Positions 1 through 17,403 of a stretch of DNA of 64,000 bases are shown here, piece by piece. The translations under genes and the position numbers were made by a program. The notes below the pieces were generated by a model. It was not told where the DNA came from. It was given only the letters and a program-made list of their open reading frames with translations, and did no database searches. Source of the stretch: Ascidia mentula (Eukaryota; Chordata; Ascidiacea; Phlebobranchia; Ascidiidae); the NCBI GenBank assembly GCA_947561715.1, contig OX387198.1, positions 5,146,001 through 5,210,000 of the forward strand, read 5' to 3'. Position 1 is the stretch's first letter, and each line of letters opens with the position of its first letter.

Positions 1-1441
1 ACTTTATGCCCTTGAATGTTGAAAGAAACATCGCAAGCCAAAGTATTGCCAGGTACAAGACCAGATCTGATCGGAAGCTTCCCGGCTCGTCAATTCCCGA
101 CGAAACTCCCAAAACTTCGTAACTAAATGAAAAAGAAGGAAATGTCCACTAATGAAGTGGCGAGTAAGTAAAATCCCAGTATGTTGACAAACTTAAATCT
201 TTATGTGTACGAGAAAAACATTATGTGTAAGAGTAAAACGCTATGTTAGAGTATATTGTTTTCATTACATCCGATCATTGTTTTGCCAAATGTTCAAAGT
301 GCTTTAGACACCTTACTTAACTAAAACAATAAGCTGTATGGCCCGTGACCGGATAGTACAAGCTATTATCTTTAATTTGTTGTGCACCCCTGCTTTAAGA
401 CTTAAGACAATCACAACAAAACAAAAGAAATACAAACAATGTAATCCTACAGTATTCCATTGATTACCAAAGGTTTTTTTGTCACTTACAACCAGTACTC
501 TGTGGCAGAGGAAGTGACGTTTCCATCGTTCGCAGTCAGATTGCGGGCGTTTGTCGAATTTTGGTAAATGCCTCCTCCTTCCAAGTCTTGTGTGGCAATA
601 CAACGATGGGTATTCCACTCATTTCCGCACGTTGACCACGGAAGAACAGCCGAGAAGCTCTTTACAAAGTACTTGAGAGCCCATACCAGGATAATTTGAT
701 AACTTGTGGTGAAATGGAAGAGAACCATTGCTTGCGCAAAGGCGATACCTGCGTGTTCATGTCGAAAAATTTACAGCGAAAATATGATGGTGATGGGCGC
801 CGAAAGTATTAAGTATTACTTTTTATATTAACAGAATGCAGTGAAAATAATCGTCAAAACCAGTCATTCAGCAGTTTACTATAGTTAGGAAGTACGTATA
901 GAGGCGTAAGTCAATGTTTTGCCTGACAAATTCTTACCTTTCATTATGGGTATGCCTGACCAACTTTGCATGACGCCACGACCCACCCTTTGTCCGAAAG
1001 AAGTTTCCAGAATGACCAACGGGATCGCAAACATCACCACGAAGAAAATGTAAGGCACCAGGAACGCTCCTTCAGATATGTAACACGGGCAAGGTACATA
1101 GTCGTACCCACTTAAAAAGTTTGATAAACCTGGGCATGTATTAATAAATAGCAGGCCACATTGCATCACGGTATTTGTATGTTGGTTATTGTCGTAGCAT
1201 AACACCAAATAGGCAAAAATGAACAAGCAAAAATGTCACCCATGTTACCTCCTCCGTTTTTGAAGCAAAGGTAGGGGAATCTCCAGACATTACCGAGTCC
1301 GATTGAACCTCCAAGTAATGCGAAAACAAAATCCCAAGACCTTGCCCATTTCTGTCTCTTGTGCTTTTTGTCAACCTTCGTTTTCTTGTCGCCATCAGCA
1401 ACGCACATGTGGTTTAAAGGGTTAGTGTCTGTCTCGTCCAT
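1..1441 (-). CDS. SLC6 family Na+/Cl--dependent neurotransmitter/amino-acid transporter, 5' part, truncated by the window edge
   Basis: Four coding exons on the minus strand: 1441-1249, 1069-938, 748-490 and 122 to the left edge. Introns follow GT..AG and the reading frame is kept across all three joins. The cytosolic N-terminus starts [14 protein letters not shown]1 carries the family's ion/substrate signature [14 protein letters not shown], followed by NGGGAFLVPY (TM2), [10 protein letters not shown], then TM3 ([14 protein letters not shown]). Extracellular loop 2 has two cysteines (STCGNEW and HRCI) and several N-x-S/T sites, then [19 protein letters not shown] leading into TM4. This is the normal order for an SLC6 protein; about a third of the expected ~600 residues is present. 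A TTG-led frame extends upstream of 1441, but the ATG at 1441 is the first Met and is preferred. The substrate (GABA, taurine, glycine or other) cannot be decided from this portion. The family call is firm; the subfamily is open. Confidence 0.93.
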
Positions 1442-4400
1442 GGTTTCATTAAGAATGAATCCTGTTCGAAGAATGACAGTTGGCAATTAAAAGTTTTGCA
1501 GCTATACCATGGGTAACCTGCACATATTATGGTACCACAAAAGCATTACTTTTCCTACTCAATGTTACTAAATTATTCATGCCGAAATAAACCCACAACC
1601 CGCAACACTGACTAAGTACGCCATTTTACTACAACTCATAATACTGAAGTTTAAAAATGAAAATCGTGTTTACCACAATTCTACCTATGCCGCCTCGACC
1701 TGAGCAGTACCGCATGTGTCGTTCTATCATATGCGCGCTTCCCACATGTGCGCTCAGCCTACAGCTGTCGAGTTTGGCTCCAAACCATGAGTGGGTGTAA
1801 TTGATAGGATTGCATCAAATTATTACGAGCCCCCTCAACGGTTTAAAGCCCTGTTCACGAACGAAGTTGCTGCGTTCTCGTTCACGGGTTAAGAAACAAA
1901 GCATGGAGCAATTAAACTATCGCTACCATAGTTATAACGTAAACGAAAGTGACGTCGTTTCTCCAAAACTGAACATCAATTTTGATGATATATAAGCAGA
2001 GCAATAATAACGCTGGTTTGTCCCAGTTGGGTAGCTGACGGCAAACCTAACCACAATGTGCCACAAAATGGAATTTTTGGACCCACTAGTTGAAAAGCTT
2101 GTCTAGTGCTACAGTAACCAGCTGTACTAATGAGACCTTGTAGGTCGAAAGACCTGTTTGCAGCTCTAAACGTTGTTGATGTTTGTGCACGCTATCACTT
2201 CCCACATTTCGTCGGTTGGGAACTTTTTGCATCCGCAAGAAACACCCGAGGCAAGTTTTGATGCACCTGCGTTACATGTTTTCTTGCTGAAGAAGTAAAA
2301 TACCAAAACGAAATATTCACGTTTTGCGTAATTCCAAAGTTTTGGGTTGTACTTTGAAATAAAGCTTACTTTGAATGTCGATAAGAAACGTGGGTTGCGA
2401 TGTATGTTATATTGTAGTTTATATTGTTTTGGAATTGGTGATATGCGTGAAATGATGACATGCAAGCGACATTATTCACGTGATTGACGAAAGTGTTTCA
2501 GTTTTAAGCACTCGATTCCGGCAATGCGGATCTACCATTTCCTTCCCAATTCTCAGGCCTGTTTAATGTGCCCTATTGTTTCTGCAACTTGAGGCAAAGC
2601 ACGTAAATTACCATGGTCAAATAAAGTATGTATTGCTTCCCTTTTTCCATATTCAGAAACCAATGCTCTGCACAGCGTCAAAAATTCCAGACCTTTGTTG
2701 ATTGACGTACGAAAAAAGGCAGAAGTACTTTTCCAGTTATCGGTCACGCATTTTTGCCCCAGGATATTTTGTTCTTGTGAGTGCAGGAATTGGTTCAGGA
2801 ACTTTAATTACGTAAACACCCTTGCGTGTTATTTCGCGCGAAAGTGCGAACCCGATATGGAAGAAAAACGTACTTTGTTTGATTATGATGATGAGGGCAG
2901 AAGTACTTTTCCAGTTATCGGTTACGCCGGTGCTTCTCCAGTTATCGGTTACGCAAGTGCTTTTCAACCTTTTTATAAACGGTCCGCTCAACGATTCCAA
3001 ACTTTTGAGAACCCGGTGACGCACTCAACAAAATTTTATGACGATGCGCAGAAAATTGTCGATATGTTTTGTCTTTCACCCCATTTCAATGGCCACTTTT
3101 GTGTATGTTATAGGCTCCGACGATTTTGGTTCTGCTGATGTTGCCAGTGTTCAGGTCTAGTTGTGATGAGAGTATAAACGTCTACGAATGGCGTTTTGCA
3201 ATAGTGGTCGGCGTTTTATGAAAAATGATGGCTTTGCAGGGAGACAAAAATGTTATTAGCCATTCGCAAAAATGCAATAAAACTGATTGTGGTAGACATG
3301 CAATGCAGCAAGCAGGTGATAAAATTACAAAGGGCACAGTTTTGACATGTTTGACTAATTCTTTTTGATGTAAATCTTTTGCCGAAGTTGTGGATATTAT
3401 AATTGCCATGTTCAGCTACTAGCTTAAAAGTTTTGGAACCCCTAAGTTGTATTTGAAGAAAGGGTTATTAAAAAATCCTTTTTTTGTATAGAATTTTGAA
3501 AATATTCTGTATATTAGGCAATGCATTAGGTTGCCAGGTCAGTAGAAAATTAAAGCTCTAGCAGACACCTGGAGTCATCATTGCAACTTCACAGGAGCTT
3601 TATCTTGGCTCACAGGAACAACATATGTGCATGGACTTAAGTGTTATGACAGAACTCCTGGGTAAAAAAAAATAATTCAAGAACATATGTTTCTGTTTAC
3701 TGCTGGTAGCCTATTTCTTGAAGCTGCCGAATCGGCAATATCAGATTTGTTGCTTTTAAATCGTTGGGGACAGTTATGATGGAATCTATAATGTGTGCAA
3801 CTGTTTGCACTCCTATACAGTGTATGTAATACTACTAAGATGCTGGACAATTTTTTGAGTGTTTAGGCAACCAAATATAGAAAAGTCGTAAACTAGAAAG
3901 ACTATTTATCGGGAGATTGTCATCCGCACCATGTTACCCATCCGCACATCAGATTTTCATATCCGCATTAGTCCACATTGTCCCATAGGTTGAAAAACAC
4001 TGGACGCATTTTTTGCCCCAGGATATTTTGTTCTTGTGAGTGCAGGAATTTAAACACGTAAACATTTATTATTTATCCTTGTTGAAACTGGATCCCGCAT
4101 TATCTTAAATGCATCTTCAGTATTGGAAGTATGTTGTACATGCACGGCCATTGTGATATATTAGAAGCAAACTATTACAACAACATTTAGCGATCTTCAT
4201 TGAGAAAAAAACAAATACGATATGTAATCAAATTATTGTGCAAGAAGGGCCCAGAAAAACACCTACAACGGTATTGGGGTTTATTGGCTACAAAGAGTTT
4301 GCTTGTGTCATGACGTCAGGGTAGTTGTTTTCTTCAGACAAACAAGTATGCAGCAGATGAATTGGATTGAGTTTAATCAATCATTAACTAGCTGTTTGCA

Positions 4401-5727
4401 GTGAAACGCATGCTCAGCATGAAGAATCGAGGCCCAGACAGTCACAATACGCTGGGGTACAAATGAAAAAGGAAGGTATAATAATGTTGAATTATCGCAG
4501 TGCCAGGCGTATCATACTCAATACAACAGTTATATTCGTGTCTATTTTCTTCCAAGAAACTTGTATCAAATTGACGAGTGAAGCATCGCACAGACTTGAA
4601 AGGTTGGGTATAATTTTCCAAAAGTCGGGGAAAACGTTTTTTTTTATATCTTGAATGAAAGTGGGAGTGGCGCGTTGTGGTAAAAACTAATACCTCAAAT
4701 GATCCAGGATGTAACCAACAAAGATCCCGGATGCGCGTTAACAAATGAGTTTAATCAAACCACAAGATTTCAAGCTTCAAAAGACAAATGTGCATGAAAA
4801 TCACTTCCTTTTCTGCAATGTGACTTCGTGCAAGAATTTGGTTTTTATTTGCGTAAATTCAGCATTATTGAATAAGGGTTAGACCGTGTGTGATGTGTGT
4901 AACAACACAATAGCTAAAGTGTCAATTCATAGAAACGTTAAAGGAGAAACTGCGAAAATTCAACCTAATCACTATTTCAACGAGATCATTTTAATGATTA
5001 ACAGGTTTTGGCAAACGTTTGTTGACCTTTTTCGCAAAGCCGTGTGGTTTGCATTACTCAGCGGAAAGTTCTAGTTCTTTCCATAAGAGCATGACGCAGC
5101 AAATGTGCCTTCATGTTAACGTATCCCCGTGACAGACAGGAAGTGCAGGGGAAAGTGGGATTTGTACTTAGTCCAGTAAATTTCCATTGTGAAATACTTC
5201 ATTCGTAGTTACAGATGGTTTAAAAACATAGTTTAAGTTATAACGAGTAAGAAACTCCTTGAACGCCAAAATTTGTAGCACACTACACAGAGAATCAAGG
5301 TATTATTTTCCTCGTTGGTCTGACATCAGGTTTCTTTTTCCTTCCCGTTGTATGTCGTGTGAGGTTGCCAAGTTACGAGCTATTTTTACTTGTCTAATTT
5401 TATGGTGTCTGAAATGAGCGTTGCAGTATTGGGATACAAAACTCGTTTGCGATAGTTTCACTGGCGCTGTAGTGCTTTGTACTGCTCTGACACCGGTACT
5501 TACAAATCTAACGTGGATGACCCTGAATCATGTGCGACAATTACCCTCCAATTGTTACGTGTAACGTCTGACTCCTTCATTGCTGGTCGAACTACTTTTT
5601 TTATTTCAGCTTTGCAGTAGAGAAAAAATATTTTTTTACAAAACAAAGAACTGATCGACGACATTTAATTTCTATTATCGTTCGACTGGAGGTGGTGCAT
5701 TGAATACAACATCTATATAGTGGAGCT
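1442..5727. other. Intergenic region, no gene recognised; short duplicated stretches
   Basis: This is the divergent gap between the SLC6 gene (minus) and GGT (plus). It must hold both promoters and possibly untranslated first exons, but I see no clear TATA or CpG signal. The open frames here are short and show no recognisable residues. Two short duplications occur. A ~32-bp stretch containing CTTTTCCAGTTATCGG occurs at 2718-2749 and 2896-2927, with a partial copy at 2930-2954. A ~45-bp stretch containing CCCAGGATATTTTGTTCTTG occurs at 2747-2791 and 4005-4050. A segment near 2128-2165 shares the GAGACCT..AGGTCGAAA motif with the foldback element inside GGT. Confidence 0.6.
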
Positions 5728-11512
<5,785 letters not shown>

Positions 11513-12687
11513 CCGAATTTCCTTTTAATGCGTGCTGTCGCCCAAGTGCTGTCGATTTATGTAAAGTCTGTAGTTTCGAGTGTCCCATGTTTTAGTAGAA
11601 TGTTTAAAAGATGTTTTAATCCAATTGTATTACTGTAAACACGTTTTTTAGTCAATGCATTTGAACAGTGTATTATTTTGCATACAAATCACTTATTTTC
11701 TAAAGAACTTTCAGGTGACTAATTTTTAGTTTTGGTGCAATACCTCAACGGGTTATAGCGGTGATTTTTTTGATTGGTCGATTATAATAATTGTTTGCTT
11801 TCCTTTATTCATTCCCTTTTAGAGTGACTTCTAAATCTTTCCATTTATGCACTTCTGAATCATTCACACAAATCCATTTACTTCACGCCTGTTTTTTATG
11901 ATAGGGTCAACCCATCAAAACAACAAACCAATATGTGTGTGTTGCAAGCTGTAAATGTACATGTTCGACGGATTTTATTATTGAGTGCTTTTACTTTTGT
12001 GCTGATGTTGAACAAAAAATTATTGTGTTTGCTTTAGCAGCGGAGTGATCACACTGGACTAATAAAAACATACTGGTTCAAGCTGTGTTAGTTGAAATGA
12101 AAAAAACTAACGAACTGGTGTATGTAATAATATACATATATCAACAGCAAAACCTGTGTAACTGAAGGCAAATCCTTAATAACAAACCCTGTATGTTGTG
12201 TTCCTCAGCCTACAATCACTCACTAAACTTGTCAACTAGAACCATAAATTTAACTTGCACCATAACCCTGACTTCAATGAAATACCATATATCTACCACA
12301 TACCAACACACCAAGCAAAATCCTTCCATATCTCTATTTATTTGTTATTACAGCTGGCTCCGTAACATTTCAGTTATCTGAAACTTACAAACATAATATA
12401 GTGTTGTGTTAATATGTATTCACTTGGCAGGGCTGAGGTTACATGTTACAGATGTTCAGAAAGCACACAATGAAAATCATGGATAAAAAAGCAGCCTATG
12501 GATGCTCATCCCATTCTAGGTAGTAAAATCAATGGTTTAAAACAAGCAGCCTGTATCTGCGATTTCCAAGTTGAACCAGGCAGTATTGCAAACAAGGAAT
12601 AAATGGTAAAACATATTATGCTAACCAAAACTTTCCATTAATTAAAAAACAGGGGAAATTATCTAAAGATACGTGGAAAAACTTTTA
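11513..12687. other. Convergent 3' regions of GGT (+) and RANBP1 (-)
   Basis: This region separates two convergent genes. The GGT stop is at 11510-11512; AATAAA-type signals occur at about 12060 (plus). For RANBP1 an AATAAA overlaps its own stop codon on the minus strand. The rest is AT-rich with no sustained coding frame and no recognisable RNA gene. Confidence 0.5.
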
Positions 12688-13966
12688 TTATTTTTCTGGC
12701 GAGTCTTCCAATTTGGTTTCCTTTTGGTCTGCTGGAGTTTCTTCAGATTCTTGAGATGATTCTGTTTCATTCGTTTTTGGTTCAACATTCAGTTCCTCAA
12801 GTTTTTTTGTAACTTCCAAAGTTTTTTCAGCGTCACTGTCACCTTTACTTTCAGCATCTTCAGTTGTTTCTGACGATGTTTTCGCTGCTTCTTCTTGCTG
12901 AGCTTTTGCCTTTACTATATTTCCAACAAAAAAAATTTATAATAACATTACCCTTACATATATAGAGTCAGTTATGTTTACCTGCATTTGATTCTTTCAG
13001 CTTTTTTAACATTTCCTGACACTCCAAAAACTTGTCTTTGAACTTGTTCGCATCTAAACCATAGACAAACGAAATAAGATTGACATCTTCAATTAAATAT
13101 TTGAGCACAAACAGTATGCATGTATATAATTCGGCAAAACTCACTTTCAGAATTAAGAAACCGTATTGCAAGAAGTTCCTCCCTTGAATCTCCTTCTGCA
13201 AAATCGGCGAAGGTTGTCCAAACCCATGCACGGTCACTTCCACTGTTTGGTACCAACTCCATATTGGTATCCACTAAAACAATTTAACAACTTCATTAGC
13301 TCACTTGCAACAACAAATGCACTTTTCGCAAGAACATTTTTGCAGAATCATTTTAAGCAGATTGCCACAACAAACAATCTAGTTTGTGTAAAACTTATGG
13401 GAAAAAATAAATCGGGAATAAATTAACTTCGGTCACTTACAGTAATGGTTTGCACATATTTTGAAGGTCTTGTCTCTCCTCATAAGAAGTCGTATTTTTT
13501 CATTTTCACGATGTTTGAGAAGTTTTACATCTCCAGTGCCACGTTCCTTCCACTCTGGCGGATCAGCTTCTCTTGCCCACCGGAACAGTTTAGCTCTCCT
13601 GTGAATGCAAAATATGGTTTGCTCAAGAAACTTGCATGCAAGTTGTAGGCTAGTTATTGTAGATACAAATTCCAGAAAATGTATTACATCTTATATGGGT
13701 TTGGTTTGGTGTTACTTGATAGATAATATTATACACTTATGTGACACAAAATATAAAGAGCTTCTTTGTCAACAAACAATGTTGAACTTACATTTTGAAT
13801 AAAATATCTTCATCTTCTTCCATTGTTGACGTCACTTTTTCAGGAAGACTGATAACAGGTTCATAATGTGGGTCATGAGCATCAGCTGTCTCAACCTGAA
13901 AGTTATTGATTTTCAATTAGGAAATTAACGAGAGCACACTAACATGCGTCTTACCTGAGTCGCCAT
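12688..13966 (-). CDS. RANBP1: Ran-specific GTPase-activating/binding protein 1 (Ran-binding domain), complete, 6 exons
   Basis: Exons on the minus strand: 13966-13955 (MATQ), 13895-13792, 13598-13441, 13273-13145, 13053-12982 and 12914-12688. The protein binds Ran-GTP, stimulates RanGAP-driven hydrolysis and releases Ran from export complexes in the cytoplasm. The N-terminal region [15 protein letters not shown] leads into the PH-like Ran-binding domain. Diagnostic segments are [62 protein letters not shown] and [17 protein letters not shown]. The C-terminal tail is acidic and Glu/Ser/Thr-rich (residues after about 165), as in animal RANBP1, and ends EDSPEK. The total is about 230 residues, close to the usual size. 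It lies about 1.2 kb downstream of the giant modular gene on the same strand. Confidence 0.97.
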
Positions 13967-15176
13967 GTTGGGATTCGGTGTGTCTTGTTTTAAAAATATT
14001 GCCTTTATCTTTTGAATTCAATTATGAGATCACAATCAAATTTGTAGATGTTTGTTGGAGGAACAGGTTTGAAAGTTTTTATGTTATGCGAAGTTCTGAA
14101 CAAAACGAACAACAACGAAGAAACAAACAACGTCGTTAAAACTTCAGACCTCGCGCAATAAACGTGAGACGAGAACACCACAAGCATGTTTAATGGATGA
14201 TCGGGCCGTTTTGGTCACAAAAAACCTAGATAGCCATCTAAACATCCTTAATTTAGAATAAATAGTTTGGAAATAAAACTCAAGTTAGGCAGCCCAATTT
14301 ATTCCAAACCTGAATAGCAACAACTATGTTTAAATCTTTTTCACTAATAAAGTGCCAACTACCCTCATCCATTTTTTTAATGGGCGCCCCCGGCGGTCGA
14401 ACAGTAAATAGTGGTATCTTGACGAAAAGTCCTGCACCCAATGCAATGGCTTTCGTTTTTGTATTTTGTACCTTTGTACCCCATTACCCTATTATTTTGT
14501 GATGTGCAAGCTAACTGTTTTTCATGTTTGTTGTTGTCCGGGACTACAATCATCCAGGCAATGTTTCAAAGACAGGGACGGTCCCAGGAAGGTGTCAATA
14601 AATTTAAATTTGCTGTCAATTAATAGCGGTACACTACCTGGACCAACCCTGAATGTAGACGTCTTTCCGAGAAACACGTTGCCAACAAATACAACTTTCA
14701 GTTATACGTATTTGCTAATTAGCAACATGTCAATAATGATAAAACATTTTGTTTTAATTTAGGAAATATAATAAACATGTAAGAAGAATTTTCGGCGATA
14801 GGCTATATCTGTTTGCTTCGTTATAAGCTGAGTGGCGAGCGTACGCTCATCACAATGTAATAAACAAGGATACGCCGGCGCAAAACGTATCAAAATTCTA
14901 AATACTCCTAAATATACTGACATCATCTTTTTTGAAACTTACCATATCGTAGACCAACAGAAATTTTGCTATTGCAAAGAAAAACACACCAACATTTAGT
15001 ATAGGTGAAGTTTATTTTGTTGTAGCTCAATTGAAGAAGCACGATTTGGTTAATAACTGAGTGTAAGTGTTAAGTAATGAGGTGCTTGAGTAAATAGGAT
15101 TATTGAAACGAATGTTCGTATTCACAACATTACACAAAAATGGTTACATGAGGTGTCAATATATGCCCTGAATTAT

Positions 15177-17403
15177 TTACAACACTCCTTCGTTCATCTC
15201 CCAGCTATTGTAGGAATTTTCCCATTCGTCCATGAAATTTCCCCAACTGTGGAAATCGTCTGTCCAAGGCTGCAGCATTGCTTGGGTCAGGCCTGTAACA
15301 AAACATAGCACAAAAGTTGTACCCGAAACATAGTTTTTCTAAATCTTTTGTGATTTCATCAGCAGTGTCAAAATATTTTTGAAAGAACTGTCCTTCTGAC
15401 ACGAAAGTTAAGTATATTTTTTTGTAAACGACATTTCGTCTGCCAACCGGCGAAACTTCTTTAGGGTTATGGAGCAACAATTCACCATGTATACACAACA
15501 TCAGAAGGGTACTTCTTTTAAATTTACATCGTTTGGCAACGACAATAGCTCGACAATAGCTATGCCAAAATACGTTAAAATGAAAGGAAACATTATGCTT
15601 CAAATTGTATTGCCACAGCTACGTACCATTATAAAGGTGGTCCACACAGTAGCAGAACTGGCAGTCATAGTAATCATATGAGCAGGTATACTGAGTAGGA
15701 TTCCTACACGATATACCGGTCAGGTCGAGACAGTGAGGTGTCTCTGGTAGTGGTCGGTACAGCGAATCCAAACCCTCACTAAAATATTCAAAGTGAAAAT
15801 AGATTAATAAACCACTCTGGATTTGCACCATGTGTAATAAGTTACTCTGTAAACTCACATCCATCTGTTGTATGATCGTTGCCAACGTGGCAGAGACACA
15901 GAACGCCATTTTGCGTACGCCTTCAGCCACTCTGTTGAAATCCTTGTACGACTGTTGTTCACGGCTATTCCTGTACAACGTTATGTGGGTTAGTATCTCC
16001 AATGCAACCCAAATGGTTGTTTTAGCAGGATGTATGGGACACAGTATATTTAATAACAAAAACAACAGAAATGTTCTTCCATTGAAAACCTGTGGTTAAT
16101 ATCAGCAAAAAAACTCTTACTTGGGCATGCAGATATCTCAAGAACCGAGACAGAATCAATGACAACTTGCACAGCTTGTGTGACGTAGTTGTAGAGTTCG
16201 GGGTGCAAATCGTTGAACAAGTAACGCAAACTCTCCAAACTGCACTGAGTACGAGCTGTTGCCACAAAACCATCACGGAAACTTCGGTAGGCCCTTCAAA
16301 AATTGAAAAAAAACGTCAAGCTGTGTTAACAAGCAAAATTTTATATAACATTTAGCGGTCTATAATCACTATATGGCATATAAAATAAAATTAAAACATA
16401 TACACTGATAACATTGCAATAAATTTTAACAAATTTCCAAACTCTCAGACTGCAGGAAAAACTTAGCATTGAAGTTTTTAAACAACCTGAAAAGTGTAGC
16501 CAGAAAATGTCATGTACACTTACATGCAAATTTCTCCAGCTGTTCTTGCGCCAACATAAGCGTAGTAGAAATGCGTTAGGTTGGAGATCAAACCCTGAGT
16601 TGCCCTGGGATGACAGAGGAAGAAATCTGTCATGTTGTTGAAGGCAGGATCAAAGTGATGAGGAAGAGAGGACTTTTGGCAGAAGGAGTTAATCGGATCG
16701 TAGGAGTAGCAGGAGGAACTGGAGGAGGCCAGATATCGAATTTGCTGGATGATGAACTGAAAGTAATAGAACATGAAGTATGAGGAGAAAGTTTAAGACG
16801 TAGTATTTTAAAAGTTTTAGTGTATTTGCAGTGTATGTACCGCGTGTTGCATACAAATATATGTGTTGTTCCATTTTTCTTGCTATATAGCTCGCTTTAA
16901 TTTTAGTAATCTAGGTATTTTAAACTATTTGGTAAAATGTAGTGTTAGTAAAGGATTTTCATCTCATAGAAACCATTGTATGTTTTTAAAAGATAGACCA
17001 ACGCTCACGTGAATATCGATCGGGATTCCGTATCTCTCGAAAACGTTTGGTCCATTCCCACTTGCACACTTTACCAACTGGTTGGCGGCACATTGAATAA
17101 CGGTGTTGATGTTAGACCTAAGGAAAGTGAGACGCTTAAACCTGCGGATTTAGTGTGGGCACAAGTTCTAATAAACCAGGTTAAAAGTGAGCAAGGTTAT
17201 TATATTAAAATAAAACCCCTACGGCCCGTGTAGACTTTATGCACAGCCTTGGTATCATTTTCCATACAGTATATATATTTTACAAGAAAATTACCTGCAC
17301 TGGTTCGGGTCTGAGTAAGGAGCATTTGCTGTAAATGCTTTCTCGCAGGACCAAACTTTTCGAATAGCTTGCCTGAGACTGCACGATGGAAGGAAATCCA
17401 AGT
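15177..17403 (-). other. C-terminal Cys-rich region of the giant gene, seven exons
   Basis: Exons: 17403-17295, 17117-17009, 16756-16524, 16293-16121, 15970-15859, 15778-15627 and 15292-15177. The ~335 residues contain many cysteines: LPSCSLRQAIRKVWSCEKAF, CASGNGPNVFERYGIPIDI, SSSSCYSYDPINSFCQKSSL, NNMTDFFLCHPRATQGLISN, ARTAGEICM, PHCLDLTGISCRN and CSYDYYDCQFCYCVDH. The ending SYNSWEMNEGVL has no TM. I do not recognise this domain. In exon 15970-15859 the correct frame, fixed by phases on both sides, encodes IAVNNSRTRISTEWLKAYAK. A longer open frame in the same exon (RVAEGVRKMAF...) cannot be joined to either neighbour. Confidence 0.8.

Noticed and set aside
1166..1486. Longer N-terminus for the SLC6 protein from a TTG codon
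   Set aside because: The frame has no ATG upstream of 1441, and the ATG at 1441 gives a normal N-terminal length for the family.
2695..3138. 147-residue plus-strand open frame upstream of GGT
   Set aside because: Its internal similarity comes from the short DNA duplications at 2718-2954; no family residues or splice context.
15619..16065. Continuous 148-residue minus-strand frame (contains RVAEGVRKMAF and a TVHHCLDL-like part)
   Set aside because: It runs through two introns of the C-terminal region and uses a frame that does not join the neighbouring exons.
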